Assembly: GCF_014205135.1 (NCBI RefSeq)
Contig: NZ_JACHMY010000001.1
Span: 6,076,001-6,140,000 of the forward strand
From: Kribbella italica
GTDB lineage: Bacteria > Actinomycetota > Actinomycetes > Propionibacteriales > Kribbellaceae
Length of the DNA: 64,000 bases
Direction of reading: 5' to 3'
Shown: one piece after another, positions 8,143 through 16,748 of the stretch
How the letters are laid out: every line of letters begins with the position of its first letter
How positions within the stretch are numbered: the stretch's first letter is position 1
The notes under the pieces: generated by a model
Database searches by the model: none
What the model was told of the DNA's origin: nothing
What the model saw: only the letters and a program-made list of their open reading frames with translations
Program-made: the position numbers and the translations under genes

Positions 8143-9045
8143 TCACGGCGTGGTGCTGAACCAGTCCTCGAGGATCTTTGTGTACGCCGGGCTGATGCCT
8201 TCGCGGGAGCGGTCGGGGGTGCCGGGCCAGTGGCCTGTGTCGGGGACTCGGACGCTGGTGACCTGGGTGTTTCCTGCGGTCTGGGCGGCTCGGCGCCAGA
8301 CTTCGAGGGTTTCGGGGACGGGGAGGTTGGCCTCGTCGGCGCCGTGGATGAGGAGGACCGGGCAGCGGACGGTCGCGTAGAGGGGTTCGGAGTCGAAGTC
8401 GATCTCGTGCCAGACCGGGAGGTTCTCGCCGAGGTCGTCTGCGGTGAGACCGACCAGGTCGAACCACGGTTCGTTGGCCTGGCGTTGGAGGAGGTCGATC
8501 ACCTGGTGGCGGTCGGCGGTGCCTCTGAGGAGGTTGGCCACGGCGTCACGAATTCTGACGGCGTGGCCCACCGCTTGCTCGTCGTACCCAGCGCGTCGGA
8601 CCGCCTCGGCCGTCGCGTGGCGCATCTGCTCGGCCGGGCTCACGCCGGAACACCCGAGCAGCACCAGGAACGCCGCATCCCGCTCGCGGGCGGCCAGCGC
8701 GGCGATCCAAGTCCCCTGGCTCACGCCCCAGAAGCCGATCGGTACGTCGTACTGGCTCTGCAGTACGTCGTACGCCGCCACTGCTCCCGCTGCCTGTACG
8801 TCGAAGGGGATGTCCACGTCGTCCCGGTCCCACGGCGCACGCTCGAAACTCAGCACCGCGATCCCCAGCGGCGCGACGGTCTCCGCCAGGTGCTCGAAGA
8901 TCACCTGCCGGTACGACGAACTGCTCGACCCGTGCAGGGCGACCACCCCACCCCGCACCACCCCATCAGCCGGCACAGTCAGCAACCCGGGCCGACCATC
9001 GACCACGATCTCGGAGGAGGAGATGTCCATGCGCCGGATGATCAC
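8143..9045 (-). CDS. Alpha/beta hydrolase family protein
   Basis: 300 aa (an internal ATG at residue 6 is an alternative start). HGSSSSSYRQ forms the oxyanion loop, GVSQG holds the nucleophile Ser109 in a G-x-S-x-G elbow, LLIHGADEANLPV supplies the acid region and DTGHWPG the catalytic His. This is a cytoplasmic serine hydrolase of the dienelactone hydrolase/acyl-thioesterase-like group; the substrate is unknown. It is convergent with the P-loop kinase gene and lies just downstream of anmK on the same strand with a 6-bp gap, so it may be the last gene of that transcript. Confidence 0.85.
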   Translation of the reverse strand: MIIRRMDISSSEIVVDGRPGLLTVPADGVVRGGVVALHGSSSSSYRQVIFEHLAETVAPLGIAVLSFERAPWDRDDVDIPFDVQAAGAVAAYDVLQSQYDVPIGFWGVSQGTWIAALAARERDAAFLVLLGCSGVSPAEQMRHATAEAVRRAGYDEQAVGHAVRIRDAVANLLRGTADRHQVIDLLQRQANEPWFDLVGLTADDLGENLPVWHEIDFDSEPLYATVRCPVLLIHGADEANLPVPETLEVWRRAAQTAGNTQVTSVRVPDTGHWPGTPDRSREGISPAYTKILEDWFSTTP

Positions 9046-9051
9046 ACGTGG

Positions 9052-10215
9052 TCAGGTCAGCCGGAGACTCGTCGGGAACGTCGCAGCCGGCGTCTGCGGC
9101 AGCCCACCGCGCCCAGGCGTGATCGACCCCAGCACCGACGCATGCCTGGCGCCCGTGCAGCTGGGGACGGTGCCTGCCAGGCCGTGGAGGGTCAAGAAGC
9201 CCAGGACGGCGAACGCGTAGGACTCCTTGGCGGGGGATGGCAGGCCCAGGTCGTCGGTGTTGAGGAGGGGGACCTCGCCCAGCTCCCAGGCGAGGCGGTG
9301 CATGAGGGCGGGGTTGCGGATGCCGCCGCCGGCGGCGATGACTTCGGTGCCGCCGTGGGACTTGACGGCGTCGGCGACGGTTCGGGCGGTCAGGGCGGTG
9401 ACGGTGGCGACCACGTCGTCGGGGGCGATCTCGGGGAGGCCCTGCATGCGGTCGGCTAGATAGGCGAGGTGGAAGAGTTCCTTGCCGGTGCTCTTGGGGG
9501 CCGGGCGGGCGTAGTACGGCTCGGACAGGAGGCGGTCGAAGAGTTCGGAGTGGACTCGGCCTCGGCCGGCCATCACGCCGTCGGCGTCGAAGGCCAGGCG
9601 GCCGGCGGTCAGCTCGCCGACTACGGCGTCGATCAGGGCGTTCGCGGGACCGGTGTCGAAGGCGACGGGATCACCACCAGGCGGTACGACGGTGATGTTC
9701 GCGATCCCGCCGAGGTTCAGCGCGACCGGCGTACCGGTTCGGCCGCGCAGCCACAGCACGTCGAACAGGCTGACCAGCGGCGCCCCCTGCCCGCCCGCCG
9801 CGACGTCGCGCGACCGCAGGTCCGAGACGACGGTCGTACCGGTCGCCTCCGCGATCCACGCGGGCTGGCCGAGCTGCAACGTCCCCCGCACCACGCCGGA
9901 GTCGACCCAGTGGAACACCGTTTGCCCGTGCGACACGATCAGATCCGCGGCACCGCCGCACAACTGCTCGACCGCCTGCGCGGCGACCTCGGCAAATGCC
10001 TGCCCGACGCCCGTGTCCAGCTCGGTCACCGCGGCCAGCGAAGTGCTTGCCGGAGGCAACGCGGCGGCCAGCAAGGAACGCAGCGACGGCGAGTACGGCC
10101 GGCTCAGCATCCCGAGCGGCTGCAGCACCAGCTCGTCGCCCTCGAACCGCAGGTCCGCCGCCGCGGCGTCGATCGCGTCGTACGACGTCCCGGACATCAA
10201 CCCAATGACGCGCAT
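9052..10215 (-). CDS. anmK: Anhydro-N-acetylmuramic acid kinase
   Basis: 387 aa, the usual AnmK length. N-terminal phosphate-binding MSGTSYDAID, the GQGAPLV segment, NLGGIANIT and FDTGPAN (with the family's catalytic Asp) are all present. The enzyme opens and phosphorylates 1,6-anhydroMurNAc to MurNAc-6-phosphate in cell-wall recycling (EC 2.7.1.170). The start lies one base beyond the stop of the upstream MHS-type transporter, so the two are co-transcribed, and the transporter may import the amino sugar or a related acid. Confidence 0.93.
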   Translation of the reverse strand: MRVIGLMSGTSYDAIDAAAADLRFEGDELVLQPLGMLSRPYSPSLRSLLAAALPPASTSLAAVTELDTGVGQAFAEVAAQAVEQLCGGAADLIVSHGQTVFHWVDSGVVRGTLQLGQPAWIAEATGTTVVSDLRSRDVAAGGQGAPLVSLFDVLWLRGRTGTPVALNLGGIANITVVPPGGDPVAFDTGPANALIDAVVGELTAGRLAFDADGVMAGRGRVHSELFDRLLSEPYYARPAPKSTGKELFHLAYLADRMQGLPEIAPDDVVATVTALTARTVADAVKSHGGTEVIAAGGGIRNPALMHRLAWELGEVPLLNTDDLGLPSPAKESYAFAVLGFLTLHGLAGTVPSCTGARHASVLGSITPGRGGLPQTPAATFPTSLRLT

Positions 10216-10216
10216 G

Positions 10217-11521
10217 TCAGTCCCGAAGCTCCTTCTGGTGGTCGTCGCCGCGCAGCGTCAGCAACGCGACCACGCTGACCGCGCACGTCACCATCACGTA
10301 CCACGCGGGGATGTCGATGTTCTTCGTCCGCTTGATCAGCTCGGTGATGATCAGCCCGGCGGACCCGGAGAAGACCGCGTTCGACAACGAGTACGCCAGC
10401 CCGAGCCCGGTGTACCGCGCCCGGGTCGTGAACATCTCCGACAGCATCGCCGGCCCGGGCCCGGCCATCAGCCCGACGACCAAGCCGGCCACGAACACCG
10501 CGATCCCCTTCGCAGCGTTCGAGGAATCCTTGTCCTGCAGGAGATTCATCAACGGGAACGCCAGTACGACGACCAGCGCGGCCCCCGTCACCATCACCGG
10601 CCGCCGGCCGATCTTGTCGCTGATCCACCCCGCCGGCATGATCGACACCGCGAACCCGAGGTTCGCCAGCACGGTCGCGACCAGCGCCTGCTGGAACGTC
10701 GCGTTGAGCGTCGACTGCAGGTACGACGGCATCACGACCAAGAACGTGTACCCGGCCGCGGACCAGCCCATCAGCCGACCGATGCCCAGGGCAATCGCTT
10801 TCGCGACCTCACCCTTGCCGGCCGGCTCCGGCGGGACCGCGGCAGACTGCACACGCGCGAAGTTCGGCGTCTCGTCCAGCCGCAACCGCAGGAACAACGC
10901 CACCAGCCCCAACGGCAGCGCCAGCAGGAACGGCACCCGCCAACCCCAGTCGTGCAAGGCCTCGGTGCTCAGCACGGTCGCCAGGATCGCCGCCAGCCCG
11001 GCACCCACCAGCAGCCCGAGCGCGACGGTCAGCGACTGCCAAGCGCCGTACAGACCGCGCTTGTTCCGGGGCGCGAACTCGGTCATGATCGCGACCGCGC
11101 CGCCGAACTCACCACCGGCCGACAACCCCTGCAAGGCCCGCACCAGCGTCAGCAACCAGGGCGCCGCGGCCCCGATCGTCGCGTACGTCGGCAGCAGGCC
11201 GATCAGCGTGGTGGACAGCGTCATCAGCAGCAGGACCAGGATCAGCGTCGGGCGCCGCCCGATCCGGTCGCCGACCCGGCCGAAGATCGCCGCGCCGATC
11301 GGGCGGAAGAAGAACGCCAGCGCGAACGACGCGTAGGTCTTGATCAGACTCTCCGCGTCGCTGGTCGAGGTGCTGCTGAAGAAGTTCGCCGCGATCACCG
11401 TGGCGAAGAACCCGTACGCGCCGAACTCGTACCACTCGACGAAGTTGCCGACCGTCCCGGCCACCAGTGACCGGCGGTGCCGCCGTACGTCGACCGTCGG
11501 CGTCCCTGCAGAGCTGCTCAT
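10217..11521 (-). CDS. MFS transporter of the metabolite:H+ symporter (MHS) type
   Basis: 434 aa from ATG 11521, which follows GAGAGGA by about 5 nt; an upstream in-frame start at 11623 would add 34 residues with no membrane character. Twelve predicted membrane segments. The MHS signatures are visible: FVEWYEFGAYG near the N-terminus, FGRVGDRIGRRPTL after TM2 and ISDKIGRRPVM in the second half. Relatives import organic acids or osmolytes (proline/betaine, alpha-ketoglutarate, shikimate). Coupling to anmK suggests a cell-wall-derived substrate, which is inference. Confidence 0.9.
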   Translation of the reverse strand: MSSSAGTPTVDVRRHRRSLVAGTVGNFVEWYEFGAYGFFATVIAANFFSSTSTSDAESLIKTYASFALAFFFRPIGAAIFGRVGDRIGRRPTLILVLLLMTLSTTLIGLLPTYATIGAAAPWLLTLVRALQGLSAGGEFGGAVAIMTEFAPRNKRGLYGAWQSLTVALGLLVGAGLAAILATVLSTEALHDWGWRVPFLLALPLGLVALFLRLRLDETPNFARVQSAAVPPEPAGKGEVAKAIALGIGRLMGWSAAGYTFLVVMPSYLQSTLNATFQQALVATVLANLGFAVSIMPAGWISDKIGRRPVMVTGAALVVVLAFPLMNLLQDKDSSNAAKGIAVFVAGLVVGLMAGPGPAMLSEMFTTRARYTGLGLAYSLSNAVFSGSAGLIITELIKRTKNIDIPAWYVMVTCAVSVVALLTLRGDDHQKELRD

Positions 11522-11639
11522 CGGGTCCTCTCCGCGCTCGCCCCCGGTAACTTTCCTCCCACTGACACCACCATCTTGGTCCACAAGTTCCCAAATCGCG
11601 AGCCCGGTCCCACCGGCACTCACCGCCTGTGTCCGAACC

Positions 11640-11668
11640 TTGACACAGCTCGCACGGCGCCCGATGAT
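11640..11668 (+). promoter_or_regulatory. Predicted sigma-70-type promoter of the Endo H-like gene
   Basis: TTGACA at 11640-11645, a 17-bp spacer and GATGAT at 11663-11668. The implied transcript starts near 11675, leaving a leader of about 47 nt before the ATG at 11722. Confidence 0.5.
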
Positions 11669-11721
11669 CGGGGAGCTATACCGGTTTATCTCCCTCCGTT
11701 CCCGCCCTGAAAGAGGTAGAG

Positions 11722-12627
11722 ATGAAGGACCAGCTCATGCGCCGCCGGACCCTGCTGTCGGCGGCCGCCGTCGCCGGCGCGGCCGTCGCGACCGGCGTCC
11801 CCCTGACCGCCGCGGCCGCCGAGTGCAGGCCGCGTGCGAAGAACGGCCCGATCTCGGTCGCGTACGTCGAGGTCAACAACAACAGCATGCTCAACGTCGG
11901 CAAGTACACACTGGCCAACGGCGGCGCGCAGGTCTTCGACGTCGCGGTCATCTTCGCGGCGAACATCAACTACGACGGCTCGAAGGCGTACCTGCACTTC
12001 AACGAGAACGTCCAGCGCGTGCTCGACAACGTCGCCACCGAGGTCAGGCCCCTGCAGCAGAAGGGAATCAAGGTCCTGCTGTCGATCCTCGGCAACCACC
12101 AGGGCGCCGGCTTCGCCAACTTCCCGTCGCAGGCCGCGGCGGACGCCTTCGCCCAGGAACTGGCCGACGCGGTCAACCAGTACGGGCTGGACGGTATCGA
12201 CTTCGACGACGAGTACGCCGACTACGGCGTCAACGGCACGCCGCAGCCGAACGCCAGCTCGTTCGTCTACCTGGTCCAGGCGTTGCGCCAGAAGCTGCCG
12301 AACAAGCTGATCACCCTGTACGACATCGGCCCGGCCGCGGCCCGCCTCAGCTACAACGGCCAGAGCGTGGCGGAGACCTTCAACTACGCCTGGAACCCGT
12401 ACTACGGCACCTGGTCGGTCCCGCGCGGCCCGAGCGCGAAGTCCAAGCTCTCCCCCGCCGCGGTCCACATCAACGTCTCGTCCAACGCGGCGAGCCTGGC
12501 CACCCGGACCAAGACCGAGGGCTACGGGGTCTTCCTCACCTACGACCTCGGCGCCGGCAACGCGAGCAGCTACATCTCCGGTTTCACCAACCCGCTGTAC
12601 GGCAGCAACGCGGTCTACACGGCGTAG
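11722..12627 (+). CDS. Secreted GH18 endo-beta-N-acetylglucosaminidase (Endo H-like)
   Basis: 301 aa with a twin-arginine-type signal peptide (RRRTLLSAAAVAGAAVA, cleavage after about residue 33). The catalytic stretch LDGIDFDDEY gives the GH18 D-x-x-D-x-D-x-E pattern with Glu164 as proton donor and Asp162 before it, as in Streptomyces Endo H. Length and the absence of a chitin-binding domain also match Endo H. Such enzymes cut the chitobiose core of high-mannose N-glycans (EC 3.2.1.96). It is divergent from the MHS transporter-anmK operon and may liberate GlcNAc-containing oligosaccharides. AAGAGG before the ATG serves as ribosome site. Confidence 0.92.
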   Translation: MKDQLMRRRTLLSAAAVAGAAVATGVPLTAAAAECRPRAKNGPISVAYVEVNNNSMLNVGKYTLANGGAQVFDVAVIFAANINYDGSKAYLHFNENVQRVLDNVATEVRPLQQKGIKVLLSILGNHQGAGFANFPSQAAADAFAQELADAVNQYGLDGIDFDDEYADYGVNGTPQPNASSFVYLVQALRQKLPNKLITLYDIGPAAARLSYNGQSVAETFNYAWNPYYGTWSVPRGPSAKSKLSPAAVHINVSSNAASLATRTKTEGYGVFLTYDLGAGNASSYISGFTNPLYGSNAVYTA

Positions 12628-12645
12628 AAGCCCCGCAGGACCCCG

Positions 12646-12679
12646 ATCGGCCACCAAGGAACCCTCCTTGGTGGCCGAT
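12646..12679 (+). terminator. Rho-independent-type terminator after the Endo H-like gene
   Basis: A perfect 15-bp stem (12646-12660 with 12665-12679) around a 4-nt ACCC loop, 18 bases after the stop codon. There is no strong U-tract, which is common in high-GC actinobacteria. Confidence 0.85.
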
Positions 12680-12685
12680 GTCGCT

Positions 12686-12731
12686 TTGCCTTCGTTACTG
12701 GCGGGTATATACTCGAAGTTACTCGTGGGTA
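12686..12731 (+). promoter_or_regulatory. fadE5 promoter with two operator-like direct repeats
   Basis: A TTGCCT -35 (12686-12691) and TATACT -10 (12708-12713) are separated by 16 bp. Two near-identical 14-mers, GTTACTGGCGGGTA (12694-12707) and GTTACTCGTGGGTA (12718-12731), are 24 bp apart. One fills the spacer and the other covers the expected transcription start. Each is a loose palindrome (GTTAC...GGTAA), so a repressor binding both would block the promoter. Confidence 0.6.
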
Positions 12732-12761
12732 AAGCGAAGCGAAGAGGTTAGGGGAACCCCT

Positions 12762-14621
12762 GTGAGCCACTACAAGTCGAATCTGCGCGACATCGAGTTC
12801 AACCTGCTCGAGGTACTGGGCCGCGGCGACGTGCTCGGGCAGGGCCCGTACGCCGAGATGGACGTCGAGACCGCCCGGGACGTGCTGGCGCAGGTCGACC
12901 GGCTGGCCAAGAACGAGCTGGCCGCGTCCTTCGAGGACTCCGACCGCAACCCTCCGGTCTACGACCCCGCGACCCACGACGTCCGGATGCCGGAGTCGTT
13001 CACCAAGAGCTTCCACGCCTACATGGACGCCGAGTGGTGGCGCCTCGAGCTCCCGCCGGAGCTGGGCGGCCAGCCGACGCCGCCCTCGCTGCGCTGGGCC
13101 GCGGCCGAGATGGTGCTCGGGTCCAACCCCGCTGTGCACATCTACGCCGCCGGGCCGAACTTCGCGCACGTGCTCTGGCGCAACGGCACGGACCGCGACA
13201 AGTTGATCGCTCAGCACATGATCGACCGCGGCTGGGGTGCGACGATGGTGCTGACCGAGCCGGACGCCGGCTCCGACGTCGGCGCCGGGCGCAGCAAGGC
13301 CACGCTGCAGGACGACGGCACCTGGCACATCGAGGGCGTCAAGCGGTTCATCACCTCGGGCGAGCACGACATGACCGAGAACATCGTGCACCTGGTGCTG
13401 GCCCGCCCGCAGGGCATCGACGGCGTCGGCGGTCCGGGCACGAAGGGGCTGAGCCTGTTCGTCGTCCCGAAGTTCGACTTCGACCTGGAGACCGGCGAGC
13501 TGACCGGGGAGCGCAACGGCGCCTTCGTCACGAACGTCGAGAAGAAGATGGGCATCAAGGTCTCCACCACCTGTGAGATCACCTTCGGCGAGAACATCCC
13601 GGCCAAGGGCTACCTGCTCGGCGAGGTGCACGACGGCATCGCGCAGATGTTCCAGGTGATCGAGTACGCCCGGATGATGGTCGGCACCAAGGCCATTGCG
13701 ACCCTGTCGACCGGCTACCTGAACGCGCTGGAGTACGCCAAGGAGCGGGTCCAGGGCGCCGACCTGACCAACGCCGCCAAGACCGCGCCGCGGGTCACCA
13801 TCACCCACCACCCCGACGTACGGCGCTCGCTGCTGACGCAGAAGTCGTACGCCGAGGCGCTGCGCGCGCTGGTGCTGTTCACCGCGACCTACCAGGACCG
13901 CGCCGAGCAGGCCCGGTACGCCGGGGAGCACGACGAGCTGGCCGAGCGGGTCAACGACCTGCTGCTGCCGCTGGTCAAGGGCTACGGCTCGGAGAAGTCC
14001 TGGACGCTGCTCGGCACCGAGTCGCTGCAGACCTTCGGCGGCTCCGGCTTCCTGCAGGACTACCCGATCGAGCAGTACGTCCGGGACGCCAAGATCGACA
14101 CCCTGTACGAGGGCACCACGGCGATCCAGGGCCAGGACCTGTTCTTCCGCAAGATCATCAAGGACCAGGGCCAGGCGCTCGGTCACCTGGCCGAGCAGAT
14201 CCAGGCCTTCGTCGCCTCCGAGGCCGGCAACGGCCGCCTGAAGGAGGAGCGCGGCCTGCTGGCCAAGGGCCTCGAGGACACCAACAAGATCCTCGGCGTG
14301 ATGGGCCAGGCGCTGATGGCGAGCAACCCGCAGGCCGAGAACGGCGACCCGCGCAACATCTACAAGGTCGGCCTGAACACCTCGCGGCTGCTCTACGTGC
14401 TCGGCGACGTGGTCTGCTCCTGGCTGATGCTGCGGCAGGCCGAGGTCGCGCTCGAGCGGCTCGGCGGCGAGCTGTCGCCGGCCGACCAGGACTTCTACAC
14501 CGGCAAGGTCGCCGCCGCGCAGTGGTTCGTCCGCTCCACGATGCCGACCGTGCGCGCCGAGCGGGTCAAGGCCGAGCTGGTCGACCTCGACGTGATGGAT
14601 CTGCCCGAGTCGGCCTTCTGA
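12762..14621 (+). CDS. fadE5: FadE5-type broad-range acyl-CoA dehydrogenase
   Basis: 619 aa from GTG 12762 with AGGGGAA upstream. The N-terminus MSHYKSNLRDIEFNLLEVLG is the hallmark start of mycobacterial FadE5 (about 611 aa), and the length agrees. The middle holds the acyl-CoA dehydrogenase core: MVLTEPDAGSDVG (FAD/acyl binding), LQTFGGSGFLQDYPIEQYVRD and the catalytic-base region DTLYEGTTAIQGQDL. It should oxidise acyl-CoAs to 2-enoyl-CoAs with FAD in beta-oxidation. The frame stays open upstream through the Endo H-like gene, but that extension is non-coding. The twin-repeat promoter suggests repression by a TetR-type regulator. Confidence 0.93.
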   Translation: MSHYKSNLRDIEFNLLEVLGRGDVLGQGPYAEMDVETARDVLAQVDRLAKNELAASFEDSDRNPPVYDPATHDVRMPESFTKSFHAYMDAEWWRLELPPELGGQPTPPSLRWAAAEMVLGSNPAVHIYAAGPNFAHVLWRNGTDRDKLIAQHMIDRGWGATMVLTEPDAGSDVGAGRSKATLQDDGTWHIEGVKRFITSGEHDMTENIVHLVLARPQGIDGVGGPGTKGLSLFVVPKFDFDLETGELTGERNGAFVTNVEKKMGIKVSTTCEITFGENIPAKGYLLGEVHDGIAQMFQVIEYARMMVGTKAIATLSTGYLNALEYAKERVQGADLTNAAKTAPRVTITHHPDVRRSLLTQKSYAEALRALVLFTATYQDRAEQARYAGEHDELAERVNDLLLPLVKGYGSEKSWTLLGTESLQTFGGSGFLQDYPIEQYVRDAKIDTLYEGTTAIQGQDLFFRKIIKDQGQALGHLAEQIQAFVASEAGNGRLKEERGLLAKGLEDTNKILGVMGQALMASNPQAENGDPRNIYKVGLNTSRLLYVLGDVVCSWLMLRQAEVALERLGGELSPADQDFYTGKVAAAQWFVRSTMPTVRAERVKAELVDLDVMDLPESAF

Positions 14622-14630
14622 ACCGAACGG

Positions 14631-14656
14631 CCGGGGCAGATCCCGGTCTGCCCTGG
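14631..14656 (+). terminator. Terminator hairpin after fadE5
   Basis: A 10-bp stem (14631-14640 with 14647-14656, one G-U pair) and a 6-nt loop, ten bases after the stop codon. Confidence 0.6.
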
Positions 14657-14699
14657 TGAGTCCCGCCCGGCTGTAGCAACGTTTTCGCCCTGAGTAACT

Positions 14700-14741
14700 G
14701 ACGTCCCTGGCTCGGTCTCCCCTGTCCCGGCCAGGGGCGTC
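14700..14741 (+). other. Structured leader upstream of the three-paralog operon
   Basis: A 12-bp stem (14700-14711 with 14730-14741, one G-U pair) with an 18-nt loop lies 76 bases before the first gene of the operon. It may be a regulatory leader or a second terminator. I do not recognise a known riboswitch class. Confidence 0.35.
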
Positions 14742-14817
14742 ACCTCCTCGGAACCGGACGCCACCGGTTCGCGTCAGTGCAGGCGTGAAGGCATCCCGTC
14801 GTCGTAAGGTGAGCGCG

Positions 14818-16089
14818 ATGTCCGCCCGTTTCCGCGCCCTGGCCGCGCTGCTCGCCGTCCTGGCGTTCGTTCCGGCCGGTACGGCGCACGCCGCCCCGCC
14901 CGACCTCTCGGACCAGATCGCCGCTGCCTGGCGGACGGACCGGATCTTCGTCGACCCCGCGCTGCGCGTGGGCTTCCCGAAGGCCGAGCTGGACCGGATC
15001 CGGACCGCCTCGGCGGCCTCCGGCCTTCCGGTGTACGTCGCGCTGCTGCCGAGGACGCCGTCCGTGCGCAAGATCTACTTCGACATGCCGACGCTGCTCC
15101 AGGCACGCGTCGGTCAGCCGGGGCTGTACGTGGTCTGGACCGTGACGGACGACTACTGGAGTGGCAGCGAGGAGCTGTTCCGGCCCGCCGGGCTGCAGGG
15201 CCGCGACCTGACCAGCGTGCAACTGGACGACAAGCAGGACAACGACCTGGTCAAGGACCGGCCGGCGCCGAAGATCGTCCGCACGATCCAGCAGGCGGCC
15301 ACGGCGTACGACGGCCGCGCGCTGCCCGCGATCCCGGCGAGCGACCTGGAAGAGCCCTACACGCCGCGGCGAGGCCTCTCGACCACCGACAAGGAGGACC
15401 GGTCGGTCTTCGTCGGGATGGGGGTCGGCGGACTGATCGGGTTCCTGCTCGTGCTGATCCTGGTGCTGCGCAGCCGCGGGAAGGCCGCGCGGTCCACCAG
15501 CAAGGCCAAGCCGAAGCCGGGCCGGACCTCTGCCAAGCAGTCTCTGCCGGCCGCCGAGATCACCCTGCGCAGCGTGCGGACCCAGGCCAACCGCTGGATC
15601 TCCAAGGCCGATCGCACGCTGAAGAACCTGGAGAAGCGGCGGGAACTGACTCCCCTGCAGCTCGACCAGCGCGACGACGCCCGGCTCCGTCTGGACGCCG
15701 CGCGGACGCTGCGCAAGGCCGAGCCCGACGAGCTGCTCGCCAACGCCGGCGCCCTGGTGCTGGCCAGGCAGGCCAATCAAGTGGCCAGCAGCAACGACCT
15801 GCTGCGGCCGTGCTTCTTCGACCCGACTCACCCGTCCGGAACCAGTACGGCGGCCTGGTCGGACGACACCGAGGTGCCCGCCTGCCGGACCTGCGCGCAG
15901 ACGGTCAGCCGCGGCGAGACGCCGTACGGGTTCCGCGTGACGCCGGAGGCGGGGCTGCTCGGCGGCGCTCGCGGAGCGGAGCCGTACTGGACGCTCGACG
16001 CGGAGAACCCGATGGTCGCGACCGGCTTCGGCGCGCTGTCGGACGACCTCGCCGAACGGGTCGAGCGGGTCTACGGGAGTGTCCGATGA
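14818..16089 (+). CDS. Signal-peptide membrane protein with TPM-like exterior and cytoplasmic Cys/His motif, paralog 1 of 3
   Basis: 423 aa from ATG 14818 (AAGGTGAG 4-5 nt upstream). Signal peptide about 1-26, an exterior domain about 27-190, one TM about 197-217, then a basic cytoplasmic part. The exterior carries RIFVDP (42-47), PVYVALLP and GLYVV, shared with the next two genes and reminiscent of TPM-type domains. In the cytoplasmic half Cys332, His338, Cys356 and Cys359 (CFFDPTH and CRTC) look like a zinc site, followed by a PYW...LSDDLAERV tail. The same layout recurs in the third gene. Function unknown. It overlaps the next gene by ATGA. Confidence 0.8.
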   Translation: MSARFRALAALLAVLAFVPAGTAHAAPPDLSDQIAAAWRTDRIFVDPALRVGFPKAELDRIRTASAASGLPVYVALLPRTPSVRKIYFDMPTLLQARVGQPGLYVVWTVTDDYWSGSEELFRPAGLQGRDLTSVQLDDKQDNDLVKDRPAPKIVRTIQQAATAYDGRALPAIPASDLEEPYTPRRGLSTTDKEDRSVFVGMGVGGLIGFLLVLILVLRSRGKAARSTSKAKPKPGRTSAKQSLPAAEITLRSVRTQANRWISKADRTLKNLEKRRELTPLQLDQRDDARLRLDAARTLRKAEPDELLANAGALVLARQANQVASSNDLLRPCFFDPTHPSGTSTAAWSDDTEVPACRTCAQTVSRGETPYGFRVTPEAGLLGGARGAEPYWTLDAENPMVATGFGALSDDLAERVERVYGSVR

Positions 16090-16748
16090 TCCGCCGGGCG
16101 GGCTTGCTGCTGCTCGCGGTCGCCGCGCTGGCTCTGGGTTTGCCGGTGAACGCCTGGAGCGTCCCGGCCGATCCTCGGATCACCGCGGCCGTGACCGCCT
16201 GGAAGGACCAGCCGGTGTACGTCGACCCGCAGTACGCCGAAGAGGTCGACGCGGCGCAGGTCGAGAAGATGGTCGCCCGCATCGCGACGTCGCCGGTGCC
16301 GGTGTTCGTGGCCGTCGTACCGAGCGGAGCCTGGTTCCAGGAGAAGGGCGACGAAGCGCTGCTGGCCGGCTGGATGGCGGCGGCGAACGGCAAGCCCGGG
16401 ATGTACCTGGTGATCGGCGACAGCGTCACCACCGGGGTCGACCACCTGGTCAAGGCCTCCGGACCGGGACGCGTCTACGGGACGTCGGCCAAGGATCCGT
16501 CGGCGCAGGTCATCGAGTACGTGGACAAGATCAGGCTGAGCGAGCGGTACGAGGCCGAGCCGGCCCGGACGACGCCGCTGCCGCCGCGGGAGGAACGGCG
16601 CTCGGAGCCCGAGCGGTTCACCGTGGGCAAGGCGATCGGCAACGGCCTGGGCGGCGCGATGCTCGGTCTGATGGGCGGCGCGGTGCTGGCCGGAGTGGTG
16701 CTGGGAGTGGCGGCTCTGGTCGCCCGACGAGGTGGAGGTCGGTCGTGA
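16086..16748 (+). CDS. Signal-peptide membrane protein with TPM-like exterior, paralog 2 of 3 (no cytoplasmic domain)
   Basis: 220 aa from ATG 16086, overlapping the previous stop by four bases (ATGA). Signal peptide about 1-27, an exterior domain with VYVDP (44-48), PVFVAVVP and GMYLV matching the flanking paralogs, a Pro/Arg-rich linker and a Gly-rich C-terminal TM (about 183-213). It lacks the cytoplasmic domain and its Cys/His motif. The nested upstream frame is spurious. It is translationally coupled on both sides, which suggests the three proteins act together. Confidence 0.78.
   Translation: MIRRAGLLLLAVAALALGLPVNAWSVPADPRITAAVTAWKDQPVYVDPQYAEEVDAAQVEKMVARIATSPVPVFVAVVPSGAWFQEKGDEALLAGWMAAANGKPGMYLVIGDSVTTGVDHLVKASGPGRVYGTSAKDPSAQVIEYVDKIRLSERYEAEPARTTPLPPREERRSEPERFTVGKAIGNGLGGAMLGLMGGAVLAGVVLGVAALVARRGGGRS

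Noticed and set aside
11340..12761. Frame continuous with fadE5 extending about 1.4 kb upstream
   Set aside because: It runs in another frame through the Endo H-like gene and its terminator; the FadE5 N-terminus begins at GTG 12762.
14657..14800. Possible cyclic-di-AMP riboswitch before the paralog operon
   Set aside because: The conserved ydaO-type sequence blocks are missing; only one simple hairpin is visible.
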